Below, one piece after another: positions 34,580 through 42,852 of a DNA stretch of 64,000 nt. The notes below the pieces were generated by a model that saw only the letters and a program-made list of their open reading frames with translations, was not told where the DNA came from and made no database searches. Every line of letters begins with the position of its first letter. Position 1 is the first letter of the stretch. This DNA is from JAJEBT01 sp965214975. Its GTDB lineage: Bacteria; Pseudomonadota; Alphaproteobacteria; MPNO01; UBA830. Made by a program: the position numbers and the translations under genes. Location of the stretch: the NCBI GenBank assembly GCA_965214975.1, contig OZ244055.1, forward strand, positions 2,480,001 through 2,544,000, in the 5' to 3' direction.

Positions 34580-35805
34580 GCGGCCGGCCGCAAGCCGCGG
34601 ACTGGCGCTCGCCGATGGTCCTGCTCGTCTGCGGGACGCTGATCGTCCTGATCTCGCTCGGCGTCCGCATGACCTTCGGGCTGTGGCTCGATCCGGCGAC
34701 GGAGGCGCTGTGGCCGGGCGAGTACCGGATCCTGTCGCTCACCATGGCGCTGCAGTCGCTGTTCTGGGGACTGGCGACGCCGGTCGCCGGCAACATCGCC
34801 GACCGCTACGGCACCGGCCGGGTGATCGCCGCGGCGGGCATCCTCTACTCGGCGGGTCTCGTGCTGATGACGGCGGCGGCGACGCCGCTGATGGCGCATC
34901 TCTCCATCGGCGTGCTCACGGGCTTCGCGATGTCGGGCGCGATGTTCCCGATCGTGCTGTCGGCGATCAGCCGCGCCGTGCCGGAACGCCGCCGCGACCT
35001 CTATCTCGGGATCGCCAGCGCCGGCGGCTCCTCGGGCCAGGTTCTGCTGGTGCCGGTCGGCCAGTCGCTGATCGACGCGGGCGGCTGGGTCTTCATGCTC
35101 CACGTCATGGCCGCGCTGACCGCGCTCATCGTGCCGCTCGCCTTCGCGATGGTGCGCAAGGGGAGCCGCGGGGCGCCGGCGGGCGGGGGCCACGGCACGG
35201 CGGCCGCGCTGCGGATGGCGTTCCGCCACCGCGGCTACATGCTGCTGACGAGCGGGTATTTCGTGTGCGGCCTCCAGACGATGTTCATCGCGACCCATTT
35301 CCCGTTCATGCTCACGACCCTCGGCACCGACACCGAGATCGCCGCCTACTCGCTGTCGCTGATCGGCATGTTCAACATCGTGGGCACGCTCGCCTGGGGC
35401 GCCGCCGGCGGCCGGTTCCGCCAGAAGTACCTCCTGTGCTGGCTCTACTCGCTGCGCTCGGTCGCCATGATGGCATTCATCCTGCTGCCGGTGACGGACG
35501 CCGGCGTGATCGCGTTCTCCGCCGCGATGGGGCTGCTGTGGCTCGGCACCGTGCCGCTGACCGGCTCGATCGTCGCCCGCGTCTTCGGCCTCCGGCACAT
35601 GGGGATGCTGTTCGGGCTCGCCTTCGTCGCGCACCAGCTGGGAAGCTTCGTCGGCATCTACGCCGCGGGCCACGTCTTCGACCTGTTCGGCGCCTACGAC
35701 CTGGTGTGGTGGGCGGCCATCGTCATGGGCTTCGTGGCGTCGCTGCTCAACTACCCCATCAACGACGCGCCGATCGAGCACCGGGCCTCGACGCAGACCG
35801 CGTAG
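34576..35805 (+). CDS. MFS transporter, paralogue of the preceding gene
   Basis: A 409-residue carrier, clearly homologous to its neighbour: VRMTFGLWLDP, LYLGIASAGGSSGQVLLVPVGQ and GYFVCGLQTMFIATHFPF match the corresponding stretches of copy 1. The four-base ATGA overlap gives coupled translation. Two similar carriers in one operon might be an influx/efflux pair, have different substrates, or form a dimer. Loop 2-3 reads ADRYGTGRVIAA, a standard MFS motif A variant. Confidence 0.87.
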   Translation: MSGRPQAADWRSPMVLLVCGTLIVLISLGVRMTFGLWLDPATEALWPGEYRILSLTMALQSLFWGLATPVAGNIADRYGTGRVIAAAGILYSAGLVLMTAAATPLMAHLSIGVLTGFAMSGAMFPIVLSAISRAVPERRRDLYLGIASAGGSSGQVLLVPVGQSLIDAGGWVFMLHVMAALTALIVPLAFAMVRKGSRGAPAGGGHGTAAALRMAFRHRGYMLLTSGYFVCGLQTMFIATHFPFMLTTLGTDTEIAAYSLSLIGMFNIVGTLAWGAAGGRFRQKYLLCWLYSLRSVAMMAFILLPVTDAGVIAFSAAMGLLWLGTVPLTGSIVARVFGLRHMGMLFGLAFVAHQLGSFVGIYAAGHVFDLFGAYDLVWWAAIVMGFVASLLNYPINDAPIEHRASTQTA

Positions 35806-36460
35806 GCTCCGGCGCCGCTCCCGGGCAACCGCCGGCAACGCTTCCTCCGAAGCCCGGGAGAGGCGGTCGCGGGCGGACGGAACGCCGTGCCCGGGATCCG
35901 CCGGGGCCGCATGCAGGGGCCCCGAGGCGGCGCATCGATCGAGGGGGAGCCTCGCGAAGCCTCTCGAACCGCGATACGGTCGCGCACCCGTTCCCCCGCC
36001 AACGAGCGGGAAGACGTCCGGGCGAACGGTGACGCGCTCGGGCAGGTCGGTCTCCCGGGTCATGGCCTTCTCCCCGGATTCCCCGCAACCGCCCGGGTGC
36101 CCGGCCTCCGGTGGCGGCGTGACGGCGGTTGTCGCCGCGGACGCCTCGCCCCCCGGCGCCATGGCCTCGGGTGCCCGCGGGTTGCGCTCCCGTGCAGGGG
36201 AGCGGCCGCGGGGCGTTCCGGATCGAGGGCGACGAGCGGTCCGTGCCGGCCGCCGATTGCGCCGATGCCCCGCACTCCGTCGGTGTCGGGAGCCGGGGCG
36301 GAGCGCCGGCGAAGCGCAAGCCCGCGACCCCGCGCCCGATCGACACGGCTGTTCCCATGCCTTCCCGGCCCTGTTCCCGGGTCCGGTGACGGAAACCGTC
36401 GCGGAAACCGCGCGGCCGGGCGTGCGGGACGGTCGGGCGGGCCCCGAACCGGGCCGGCCG
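35806..36460. other. Intergenic gap between convergent operons
   Basis: About 650 bases. CTCCCGGGC near 35818 and GCCCGGGAG near 35852 can pair across a ~25-base loop and may end the MFS transcript, but no T tract follows. The remainder shows no gene. Confidence 0.5.
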
Positions 36461-37084
36461 TCAGGCCTCGGGAACCTCGCCCTCGACCTTCTCGGAGACC
36501 AGCGGCATGGCGCCGAGCCATCTCTCGACTTCCCGGGGATCGTCGAACAGCGTCTCGAGCTCGGCGCGCGCCTCGCCCTCGGTCTGGCGGCCGGACTCGA
36601 CGACCGAGAGGCCGGCCTCGGCGATGCTGGTCGCGAGTTCGAGCCGGATGGCGTTGGGGTCGAAGAAGTAGGCCGACCAGAAACGGCCGCCGAGATGGAC
36701 CGGGCCGACGAGAGCGACGCCGCAGGACTTCACGTGCTCGCACAGCCCGTCGAACCGGTCCCGCTCGACATGGAACGCGAGATGCTGCATGCCGCCGGGC
36801 AGGTCGCGGTCCGACCGGTCGAGACCCTTCGGGTACTCGAAGAACGCGAGGAACGAGTCGTTGCCCATGTTGAAGAAGTAGTGCCGCAGGTTCTCGTAGG
36901 GCGGCTGGCCGCGATCCTGCTCGTAGGGCACGCGGCGAACGTGCACGAGCTGCATCTGGAGCACCTTCGTGTAGAACTCCATGGTCGCCGGCATGTCGTC
37001 GGTGACCAGCGCGAGGTGGTCGACCCCGCGCACGCCGACCGGCCGGAGTCCGGCGCCGGTCCCGGTTTCGGTGATGACGTTCAT
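36461..37084 (-). CDS. VOC-family (glyoxalase/extradiol dioxygenase-like) protein
   Basis: A 207-residue protein with one vicinal-oxygen-chelate domain of two beta-alpha-beta-beta-beta modules. GVDHLALVTDDM supplies the first metal His, MQHLAFHVE the second and AIRLELAT the Glu. A ~45-residue helical tail follows. The start follows GGAGGG and overlaps the hydrolase stop (ATGA). It is last in a TRAP operon. Likely a ring-cleavage or isomerase-type enzyme on the imported substrate; the reaction is not identifiable. Confidence 0.83.
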   Translation of the reverse strand: MNVITETGTGAGLRPVGVRGVDHLALVTDDMPATMEFYTKVLQMQLVHVRRVPYEQDRGQPPYENLRHYFFNMGNDSFLAFFEYPKGLDRSDRDLPGGMQHLAFHVERDRFDGLCEHVKSCGVALVGPVHLGGRFWSAYFFDPNAIRLELATSIAEAGLSVVESGRQTEGEARAELETLFDDPREVERWLGAMPLVSEKVEGEVPEA

Positions 37085-37926
37085 GGTCTTCCCTCCAGAA
37101 ACCGCTTCACCTCGGCGACGAGCGCGTCGGGCGCGTCGCCCCCAAGGTCGTGGCCGGCCTCGATCTCGACCAGCTCGATCCCGGCATGCGCCGCCTTCAC
37201 CCTGTCGACGGTATCGGCGCCGAACATGTCCGAGCGGGTGCCGCGCACGACCAGGGTCGGGCAACGCACCCGCGAGAGCTTCTCCCACATGTCCGGCCCG
37301 CCGGGGGCCGGGCCGCCGTCGCGGATGCGGCGGAACCGCTCGCGGTGGAACGTGTCGCGCTTGATCGCGAAGCCGTCCCCGGTCTTCCGGAGATAGGCCT
37401 CCATCCTGCGGCGGACCGCATCGGCGACCGGCGGCGCGTGCCCGAAATGCGCCAGCGCCTCGTCGACGCCGGCGAAGCTGTCGGGCACGCCGGCGACGGT
37501 CTCCGTGACGCGCCGGGAGCCGGCGGGGGCGTTCCGCGGGGTGTAGTCGCACAGGATCAGCGTGGCCACGCGGCCGGGATTTTCGGCGGCGCACCACACG
37601 CTGTTGCGGCCGCCCATCGAGTGGCCCATCAGGTTGATCCGGTCCCACCCCAGGTGATCGGCGACCGCGATGCAGTCCCCAGCGAAGTCCGCGACCGCGT
37701 AGGCCCGGGACGGGCTCCAGGTCGAGTCCCCGAAGCCGCGCATGTCCATGGCCACGACCTCGCGGCCGGAGGCCAGCGCGCCGGCCACCGGGATCCAGTC
37801 GTAGGAGAAGTAGCTGAGGCCGTGGACGATCAGGACCGGCGTCCCGCCCGGCCGCCCGAAGCGGCGGTAGGACAGCGTGACGTCGCCGCTGGCGACGGTT
37901 CCGGTCTCGTGGCCGGCGGCGCTCAT
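37081..37926 (-). CDS. Alpha/beta hydrolase
   Basis: A 281-residue hydrolase. The oxyanion HG is in VLIVHGLSYF (residues 32-40), the nucleophile S103 in GHSMGG, the acid in GTRSDMFGADTV near 230 and the His in EAGHDLGGD near 258. FGDSTWSP is the usual strand-4 loop. It resembles ring-fission-product (C-C) hydrolases and lactonases. Together with the VOC protein behind it and a TRAP importer in front, it suggests a short pathway for an aromatic or ester substrate. Confidence 0.87.
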   Translation of the reverse strand: MSAAGHETGTVASGDVTLSYRRFGRPGGTPVLIVHGLSYFSYDWIPVAGALASGREVVAMDMRGFGDSTWSPSRAYAVADFAGDCIAVADHLGWDRINLMGHSMGGRNSVWCAAENPGRVATLILCDYTPRNAPAGSRRVTETVAGVPDSFAGVDEALAHFGHAPPVADAVRRRMEAYLRKTGDGFAIKRDTFHRERFRRIRDGGPAPGGPDMWEKLSRVRCPTLVVRGTRSDMFGADTVDRVKAAHAGIELVEIEAGHDLGGDAPDALVAEVKRFLEGRP

Positions 37927-37969
37927 GGCGGATCCCCGAAGTGCGGGCCGCTCCCGGCCGGCGCGGGCG

Positions 37970-39292
37970 TCATGCCGCGAACCATCTGGGAAGCGCGAGC
38001 GCGATCGCGGGGAAGGCCAGGATGAAGGCGACGCGGACGGCGTCCGAGAGAAAGAACGGCATCACGCCCTTGAAGGTCTCGAACATCGGCACGTCGTCGG
38101 CCATCGAGTTGATGACGAACACGTTGAGGCCGACCGGCGGGGTGATGAGCCCGACCTCCACCACGATCAGCGAGATGATGCCGAACCAGAGCTTGAGTTC
38201 CTCGCCCTGCAACGGGAATTCCAGCCCCGCCACGATCGGCCAGAAGATCGGCACCGTCAGGAGGATCATCGACAGCGAATCCATGACCAGCCCGAGGGCG
38301 ATGTAGAGGGCCACCATGCCGAGCACGACCGCCATCGGCGCCAGCCCCGAATGCTGGAAGAAGTCGGCGGCGATGATCGGAAGCTGCGAGAACCCGAGGA
38401 ACGCGTTGAACACCGCGGCGCCGAGAAGGATGAGGAAGATCATCGCGGTGGTCGTCGCCGTGTCGAGGATGGCGTCGACGAACTGCGGCCATTTCATGCC
38501 GCCCCGCAGCACCGCGATCAGGAAGGTGCCGGTCGCGCCGACGCCGGCGCCCTCGGTGGGCGTGAAGAAGCCGGCGTAGATGCCGCCCATGACGAGGACG
38601 AAGATGACCAGGACCGGCCAGATCTCCACCAGCGCCCGAAGCTTGCGCGCCATCGTGGTCCGCTCCCCGGCCGGCCCCGATTCCGGCGAGATCCGGACCA
38701 TCACCGCGATCGTGAGGATGTAGCCGAGCGCGGCGAGAACGCCGGGCAGGAACGCCGCGAGGAACAGGGTCGCGACGTTGGCCTCGACCATGACGGCGTA
38801 GATGATCAGGACGATCGACGGCGGGATCAGGATGCCGAGGGTGCCGCCGGCGGCGAGAACCCCGGTCGCCAGCGAGCCGGCGTAGTCGTAGCGCTTGAGT
38901 TCCGGCAGCGCGACCCGGCCCATGGTCGCCGCCGTCGCCAGCGACGAGCCGGTGATGGCGCCGAAGCCCGCGCACCCGCCGACGGCCGCCATCGCGACGC
39001 CGCCCCGGAACTGGCCGAGCCACGCGTTCGCGGTCGCGAACAGCGCCTTGCTGAGCCCGGCGCGGGCGGCGAACTGGCCCATCAGGATGAACAGCGGCAC
39101 CACCGAGAGGGTCTCGGCGGTGAAGCGCCAGTAGGTTTCGGTCTTGAGATAGCTGAACAGGGCGGTCTCGCCGGCGATCGCCACGTAGCCGGCCATCCCG
39201 ACCGTCAGCATCGCGATCGCGATCGGGATCCGGAGCGCCAGCAGCACCAGCAGCGCCCCGAAGCCGACCAGCCCGATGGCCGCGCCCTCCAT
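37970..39292 (-). CDS. dctM: TRAP transporter large permease (DctM family)
   Basis: A 440-residue, ~12-helix large subunit that carries the translocation pathway. ALRIPIAIAMLTVGMAG opens it; FILMGQFAARAGLSKALF, ATGVLAAGGTLGILIPPSIVLIIY and GFFTPTEGAGVGATGTF are the characteristic DctM motifs. GLITPPVGLNVFVINS closes the protein as in the whole family. It is four bases downstream of dctQ. TRAP systems of this type use Na+ to import organic acids, though the substrate is not shown. Confidence 0.93.
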   Translation of the reverse strand: MEGAAIGLVGFGALLVLLALRIPIAIAMLTVGMAGYVAIAGETALFSYLKTETYWRFTAETLSVVPLFILMGQFAARAGLSKALFATANAWLGQFRGGVAMAAVGGCAGFGAITGSSLATAATMGRVALPELKRYDYAGSLATGVLAAGGTLGILIPPSIVLIIYAVMVEANVATLFLAAFLPGVLAALGYILTIAVMVRISPESGPAGERTTMARKLRALVEIWPVLVIFVLVMGGIYAGFFTPTEGAGVGATGTFLIAVLRGGMKWPQFVDAILDTATTTAMIFLILLGAAVFNAFLGFSQLPIIAADFFQHSGLAPMAVVLGMVALYIALGLVMDSLSMILLTVPIFWPIVAGLEFPLQGEELKLWFGIISLIVVEVGLITPPVGLNVFVINSMADDVPMFETFKGVMPFFLSDAVRVAFILAFPAIALALPRWFAA

Positions 39293-39296
39293 CGCC

Positions 39297-39833
39297 CTAG
39301 ACCCCGCGGCGCGTCTCGACGGCCTGCCCCGCCATCAGCTCGCGGAAGCTGCGCCGCACCGTGTAGGCCACGACGACGACGAGAAAGGCGAGCATCAGGA
39401 TGGAGGGGGGAAAGGTCGTCCAGCGCGGGAAATTGATCGTCATCGACATCTCCGCGTAGTTGTACATGTCGATGCCGCCGTGGACCATGCGCCAGGCGAG
39501 GATCACGCCCACCGCGAGGTAGAGGACGCCGCCGACGAGGTCGCAGGCCAGCCTGGCCCGCGCCGGCGCCCCGACCATGAAGAAATCGACCAGGACGTTG
39601 CCGCGGTTGAGCTGGCACCACGGCAGGAACGCGAACACCGCGAGCCCGGTGCCGATCGCGACCAGCTCGAAATCCCCCGGGACGGGGAGCGACAGCGCCG
39701 CGCGCCCGGCGACGCTGACGGTCGTCAGCGCGGCCAGCAGGCACAGGAGAAGCCCGCCCGCGATCGCGAGCCATCTGGCGGCGACGTGGAGAGCGCGGCC
39801 CGCCGGGTCGGCGGGCCGCGGGTCGCTCTCCAC
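39297..39833 (-). CDS. dctQ: TRAP transporter small permease (DctQ family)
   Basis: A 178-residue, four-helix subunit: WLAIAGGLLLCLLAALTTVSVAGRA, then FELVAIGTGLAVFAFLPWCQLNRGNVLVD with the conserved NRGNVLVD-like turn, and two more helices. It starts 24 bases after the dctP stop. A strong hairpin lies in its first codons (39795-39819) and may lower permease expression relative to the receptor. Confidence 0.92.
   Translation of the reverse strand: MESDPRPADPAGRALHVAARWLAIAGGLLLCLLAALTTVSVAGRAALSLPVPGDFELVAIGTGLAVFAFLPWCQLNRGNVLVDFFMVGAPARARLACDLVGGVLYLAVGVILAWRMVHGGIDMYNYAEMSMTINFPRWTTFPPSILMLAFLVVVVAYTVRRSFRELMAGQAVETRRGV
39795..39819 (-). promoter_or_regulatory. Strong hairpin between dctP and the body of dctQ
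   Basis: GCGGCCCGCCG and CGGCGGGCCGC pair perfectly around a three-base loop, 40-65 bases after the dctP stop and inside codons 5-13 of dctQ. There is no T tract, so it is unlikely to be a full terminator. It may stabilise the dctP message or restrict dctQ translation, to give the receptor excess needed in TRAP systems. Confidence 0.5.
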
Positions 39834-39857
39834 CGGCCGGGGGCCGGCCCGCGCCCC

Positions 39858-40889
39858 CTAGTTCGCGTACTTCCCGATCATGGCGCGCGCGTCGGCGAGC
39901 AGCTTCGCGCCGTCGATGCCGCGCTTCTTCATGTCCGAGAGCCAGTTCGCGACCACCGGCTCGGCCGCCGCCTTCATCTTGGCGACCTCCTCCGGCGCGA
40001 TCGTGTAGAACCGGTTCTTGCTCTGCGCCGCGACGGCCTTGCGGCCCGGCTCCTCGATGGCCCGCCAGTTCCGCCCGGCGGCCGCCGCGATGTTGCGCCC
40101 GGAATTGTCGTCGATCACCCGCCGCATGTCCGCCGGCAGCTTGTCGTAGCTGGCGGGGTTCATCAGGAAGGTGAACACGTTGGTCCCGAGGCGCGGCTGG
40201 TCCCCGGAAAGCAGGGAGAAGTGGCTCACCAGCTCCGGCGTCTTGACCGCCGGCGCGATCTCGTAGGGCAGGGTCACGCCGTCGATGACGCCCTTCGAGA
40301 GCGCGGCGGGGATCTGCGGCAGCGGAAGCCCGATGCCGGTCGCCCCCATCGAGTTCAGGAGCGCGACGCCGAGGCGCGAGGCGGCGCGGATCTTCTTGCC
40401 CTGGAGGTCGGACATCCTGAGGATCGGCTGCTTGGTCTGGAAGAAGAAACCCTCGTGCACGTGCAGAAGCAGCGGCTTGTAGCCCCGGAGATCGGGTCCG
40501 AGATGCCGGGCCTGGTAGTCCTGGAGCGCCATCGTCGTCGAATAGGCGTCGCGGTGCACGAACGGAAGCTCGAACGGCTCGGTCCGCGGCATGCGGCCGG
40601 GGGTGAACCCGGGCAGCGCCCAGACGATGTCGACGACCCCGTCGCGCACCTGGTCGAGAAGCTGCGGCGCCTTGCCGCCGAGCTGCATGGCCCAGAACGG
40701 CTGCACCTTGATCTTGCCGCCGGAGGCGCTCTCGATCTTCTTCGCCCAAGGAATGAGGAAGGTCTTGGCGGGGTTGGCCACGGGCGGGATGAAGGTGTGC
40801 ATGCGCAGCGTCGTCTGCGCCTGCGCCGCGCCCGCGAACGCGACGGCGGCGGCCGCGAGACCGGCCGCGGCAAAGCGTTTTCTGGTCAT
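39858..40889 (-). CDS. dctP: TRAP transporter substrate-binding protein (DctP family)
   Basis: A 343-residue periplasmic receptor. The signal peptide is MTRKRFAAAGLAAAAVAFAGAAQAQ. TLRMHTFIPPVANPAKTFLIPWAKKIE is the first domain, and LQGKKIRAASRLGVALLN carries the conserved Arg for the substrate carboxylate. It belongs to the same family as the receptor near 1 kb but is only distantly similar. AGGAGG lies before the ATG at 40889. First in the operon dctPQM, hydrolase, VOC. Confidence 0.93.
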   Translation of the reverse strand: MTRKRFAAAGLAAAAVAFAGAAQAQTTLRMHTFIPPVANPAKTFLIPWAKKIESASGGKIKVQPFWAMQLGGKAPQLLDQVRDGVVDIVWALPGFTPGRMPRTEPFELPFVHRDAYSTTMALQDYQARHLGPDLRGYKPLLLHVHEGFFFQTKQPILRMSDLQGKKIRAASRLGVALLNSMGATGIGLPLPQIPAALSKGVIDGVTLPYEIAPAVKTPELVSHFSLLSGDQPRLGTNVFTFLMNPASYDKLPADMRRVIDDNSGRNIAAAAGRNWRAIEEPGRKAVAAQSKNRFYTIAPEEVAKMKAAAEPVVANWLSDMKKRGIDGAKLLADARAMIGKYAN

Positions 40890-40995
40890 GGTTGCCTCCT
40901 GCAAGGTTCTCCGGCCCGCCGGCAGCGGATCCGGAACGCGACGGGCATTGTAGCCGGACGCGGCCCGGCGGCAACAGGAAAACGCTTCGGCCGCG

Positions 40996-41025
40996 TTGCG
41001 CGCGGCGGCGCCCGTCGCGTAGAAT
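40996..41025 (+). promoter_or_regulatory. Probable sigma-70 promoter of the DUF350 gene
   Basis: TTGCGC (40996-41001), an 18-base spacer and TAGAAT (41020-41025), 26 bases before the ATG at 41052. The -10 is good and the -35 modest. Confidence 0.5.
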
Positions 41026-41051
41026 GCGCGCCCGCCCCGCAGGGATGCCCG

Positions 41052-41465
41052 ATGGACCCCGTTCTCCAGAGCCTGCTCGCCGGCCTGCCGACGCTGGTCC
41101 TGCATTTCGCGGTGACGCTGGCGATGCTCGCGGCCGGCGTCGCCGTCTACCACCTCATCACGCCGTACCACGAGTTCCGCCTGATCCGCGACGGCAACGT
41201 GGCCGCCGCGACGTCGCTGTCCGGGGCCGTCATCGGCCTCGCGCTGCCGCTCGCGGCCTGCATGGCGAACAGCGTCGGCGTGTGGGACATCGTCGTCTGG
41301 GGAGTGGTCGCGCTGGTCATCCAGCTCGTCGCCCACCGCGTCGGCGACGCCCTGGTCAGGGATCTGCCCCGGCGGATCGAGAGCGGCGAGATGGGCGCCG
41401 CCGTTCTCGTCGTGGCGATCAAGCTCGCGACCTCCCTCGTCAACGCGGCGGCGGTCGCCGGCTGA
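41052..41465 (+). CDS. DUF350-family membrane protein
   Basis: A 137-residue integral membrane protein with four hydrophobic helices: VLHFAVTLAMLAAGVAVY, AATSLSGAVIGLALPLAACMA, VVWGVVALVIQLVAH and AAVLVVAIKLATSLVNAAAV. The pattern and the GNVAAATSLSGAVIGLALPL stretch match DUF350 (YjfL-like). Function is unknown in the family. It is 12 bases before a trypsin-like protease gene and likely co-transcribed with it. Confidence 0.82.
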   Translation: MDPVLQSLLAGLPTLVLHFAVTLAMLAAGVAVYHLITPYHEFRLIRDGNVAAATSLSGAVIGLALPLAACMANSVGVWDIVVWGVVALVIQLVAHRVGDALVRDLPRRIESGEMGAAVLVVAIKLATSLVNAAAVAG

Positions 41466-41477
41466 CCCCGGCCGGCC

Positions 41478-42299
41478 ATGCGGCCCATTGACGTCATCGC
41501 GCTCGTCCTGGTGGCCGCGGTCGCCGTCGGCGGACGCCTGTTCCCCGGCGGAGGCGACGACGCGGACGCCGGACGCCGGCCCGACCCGCGCCAGTTCGTG
41601 CCGCGGAGCCCGCCGCCGGGCCCGGGTTTCGTGATCACGCTCGACGAGAAGACGCGGAACTCCGTCGGCACCGCGTTCTCGATCGACGGCGCGGGCGCGT
41701 GGATCACCGCGCGGCACGTGACCGACGGCTGCGACAGGATCGGGATCCGGCGGCCGAACGGCCGCATCGAGCGCGTGCGGCGGGTACGGCCTCACCGTTT
41801 CGCCGACATCAGCGTCCTGTGGACCCGCGACGGAGCGCCGCCGCTGCCGCTCGCGCGCCCGCAGGCCCCGGTCGGCGGGAGCGGCTACTCCTTCGGCTAC
41901 CCGAAAGGCCGCCCCGGCGACGTCCACGGCCGGGTGATCGGCCACCGGCGCATGACGACGCGCGGGCGCTACAGCACCGTGGAGCCCGTCGTGGCCTGGG
42001 CCCACGTCGCCCGCGTCCCCGACCGCGGCCCGGAGCTCGGCGGCATCAGCGGCGGACCGTGGGTCGATGCCGAGGGCGACGTCGTCGGCGTCCACGTCGC
42101 GGGATCGAGACGCCGCGGGCGGTCGTTCTCGACGACGCCGGAAACCCTGTCCCGGGCCATCGCGGCCTCCGGCGTCCGGAGGCCCTCTCCCGGAGGCGGA
42201 GCGGCCGCCTCGGGCCTGTCGCCGGCGAGTTTCCCCGCCCACGGCGACGAGCTGCGCCGCAGGAGAAGCGTGGCCCAGGTGATCTGCGTCGTCGACTGA
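41478..42299 (+). CDS. Trypsin-like serine protease (S1C-like), membrane-anchored
   Basis: A 273-residue protein. A short N-terminal anchor (VIALVLVAAVAVGG) puts the protease in the periplasm. The catalytic triad is clear: H80 in TARHV, D110 in RFADISVL, S191 in GGISGGPW. It has no PDZ domain, unlike DegP. The C-terminal tail (GGGAAASGLSPASFPAHG) is low complexity. The coupling to a DUF350 membrane protein may mark an envelope function. Confidence 0.85.
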   Translation: MRPIDVIALVLVAAVAVGGRLFPGGGDDADAGRRPDPRQFVPRSPPPGPGFVITLDEKTRNSVGTAFSIDGAGAWITARHVTDGCDRIGIRRPNGRIERVRRVRPHRFADISVLWTRDGAPPLPLARPQAPVGGSGYSFGYPKGRPGDVHGRVIGHRRMTTRGRYSTVEPVVAWAHVARVPDRGPELGGISGGPWVDAEGDVVGVHVAGSRRRGRSFSTTPETLSRAIAASGVRRPSPGGGAAASGLSPASFPAHGDELRRRRSVAQVICVVD

Positions 42300-42852
42300 C
42301 GGCCCGCCGGCGGGCCCGGACCGGATCGCGGCCGCCGCGCGGACCGGCGGGCCCCGACGGGTTGCGCCGACCGCCGGCCGGCCGGCGAAACCGGCCATCC
42401 CCGCGGGAGCATGCTCCCGGAGGTCTCGCCGCCTCGCCGGGGACCGTCGCGGCCGGTTCGCGGCTCCGGGGACGTCCGAACGCGCCGGCACCGCCGTCGC
42501 GTCCGCCTCCGCCCGGCTCTGGAGGCTTGCGAAACCGCTTTCCGTCCCGCATGAATCGACGGCTTTCCTGCAGGAACGCGCGAGGCCGCCATGTCGTTCG
42601 CGACCGCGAGACCGGAGTCCGGGGACGCCGTCCCCGCCATGCCGCGCGGGAAGACCGTTCCGCGCGAAGGCGACATCGCGGAGGCGACCGTTCCGGGCAG
42701 CGGACTCCCGTCCGGACCGGGGGAGCCGCCGGGTCGGGAGGCGGCGGCCGGCCGCGCCGCCGCGCGGTTCGCCGCGGCGCGACCGTCTTCCGGAGATCCC
42801 GGGCGCTCCGGGGACGGGACCGCGGCGGTCGCGGAAACCGCCGAAGCGCGTC
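42300..42852. other. Gap with a perfect 16-base palindrome
   Basis: GGCCCGCCGGCGGGCC (42301-42316) directly follows the protease stop and may act in transcript ending, although no T run follows. The remaining ~530 bases have no gene or clear promoter for the large helicase that follows. Confidence 0.5.

Noticed and set aside
35818..35860. Terminator after the second MFS gene
   Set aside because: The inverted repeat is real, but the loop is ~25 bases and no T tract follows.
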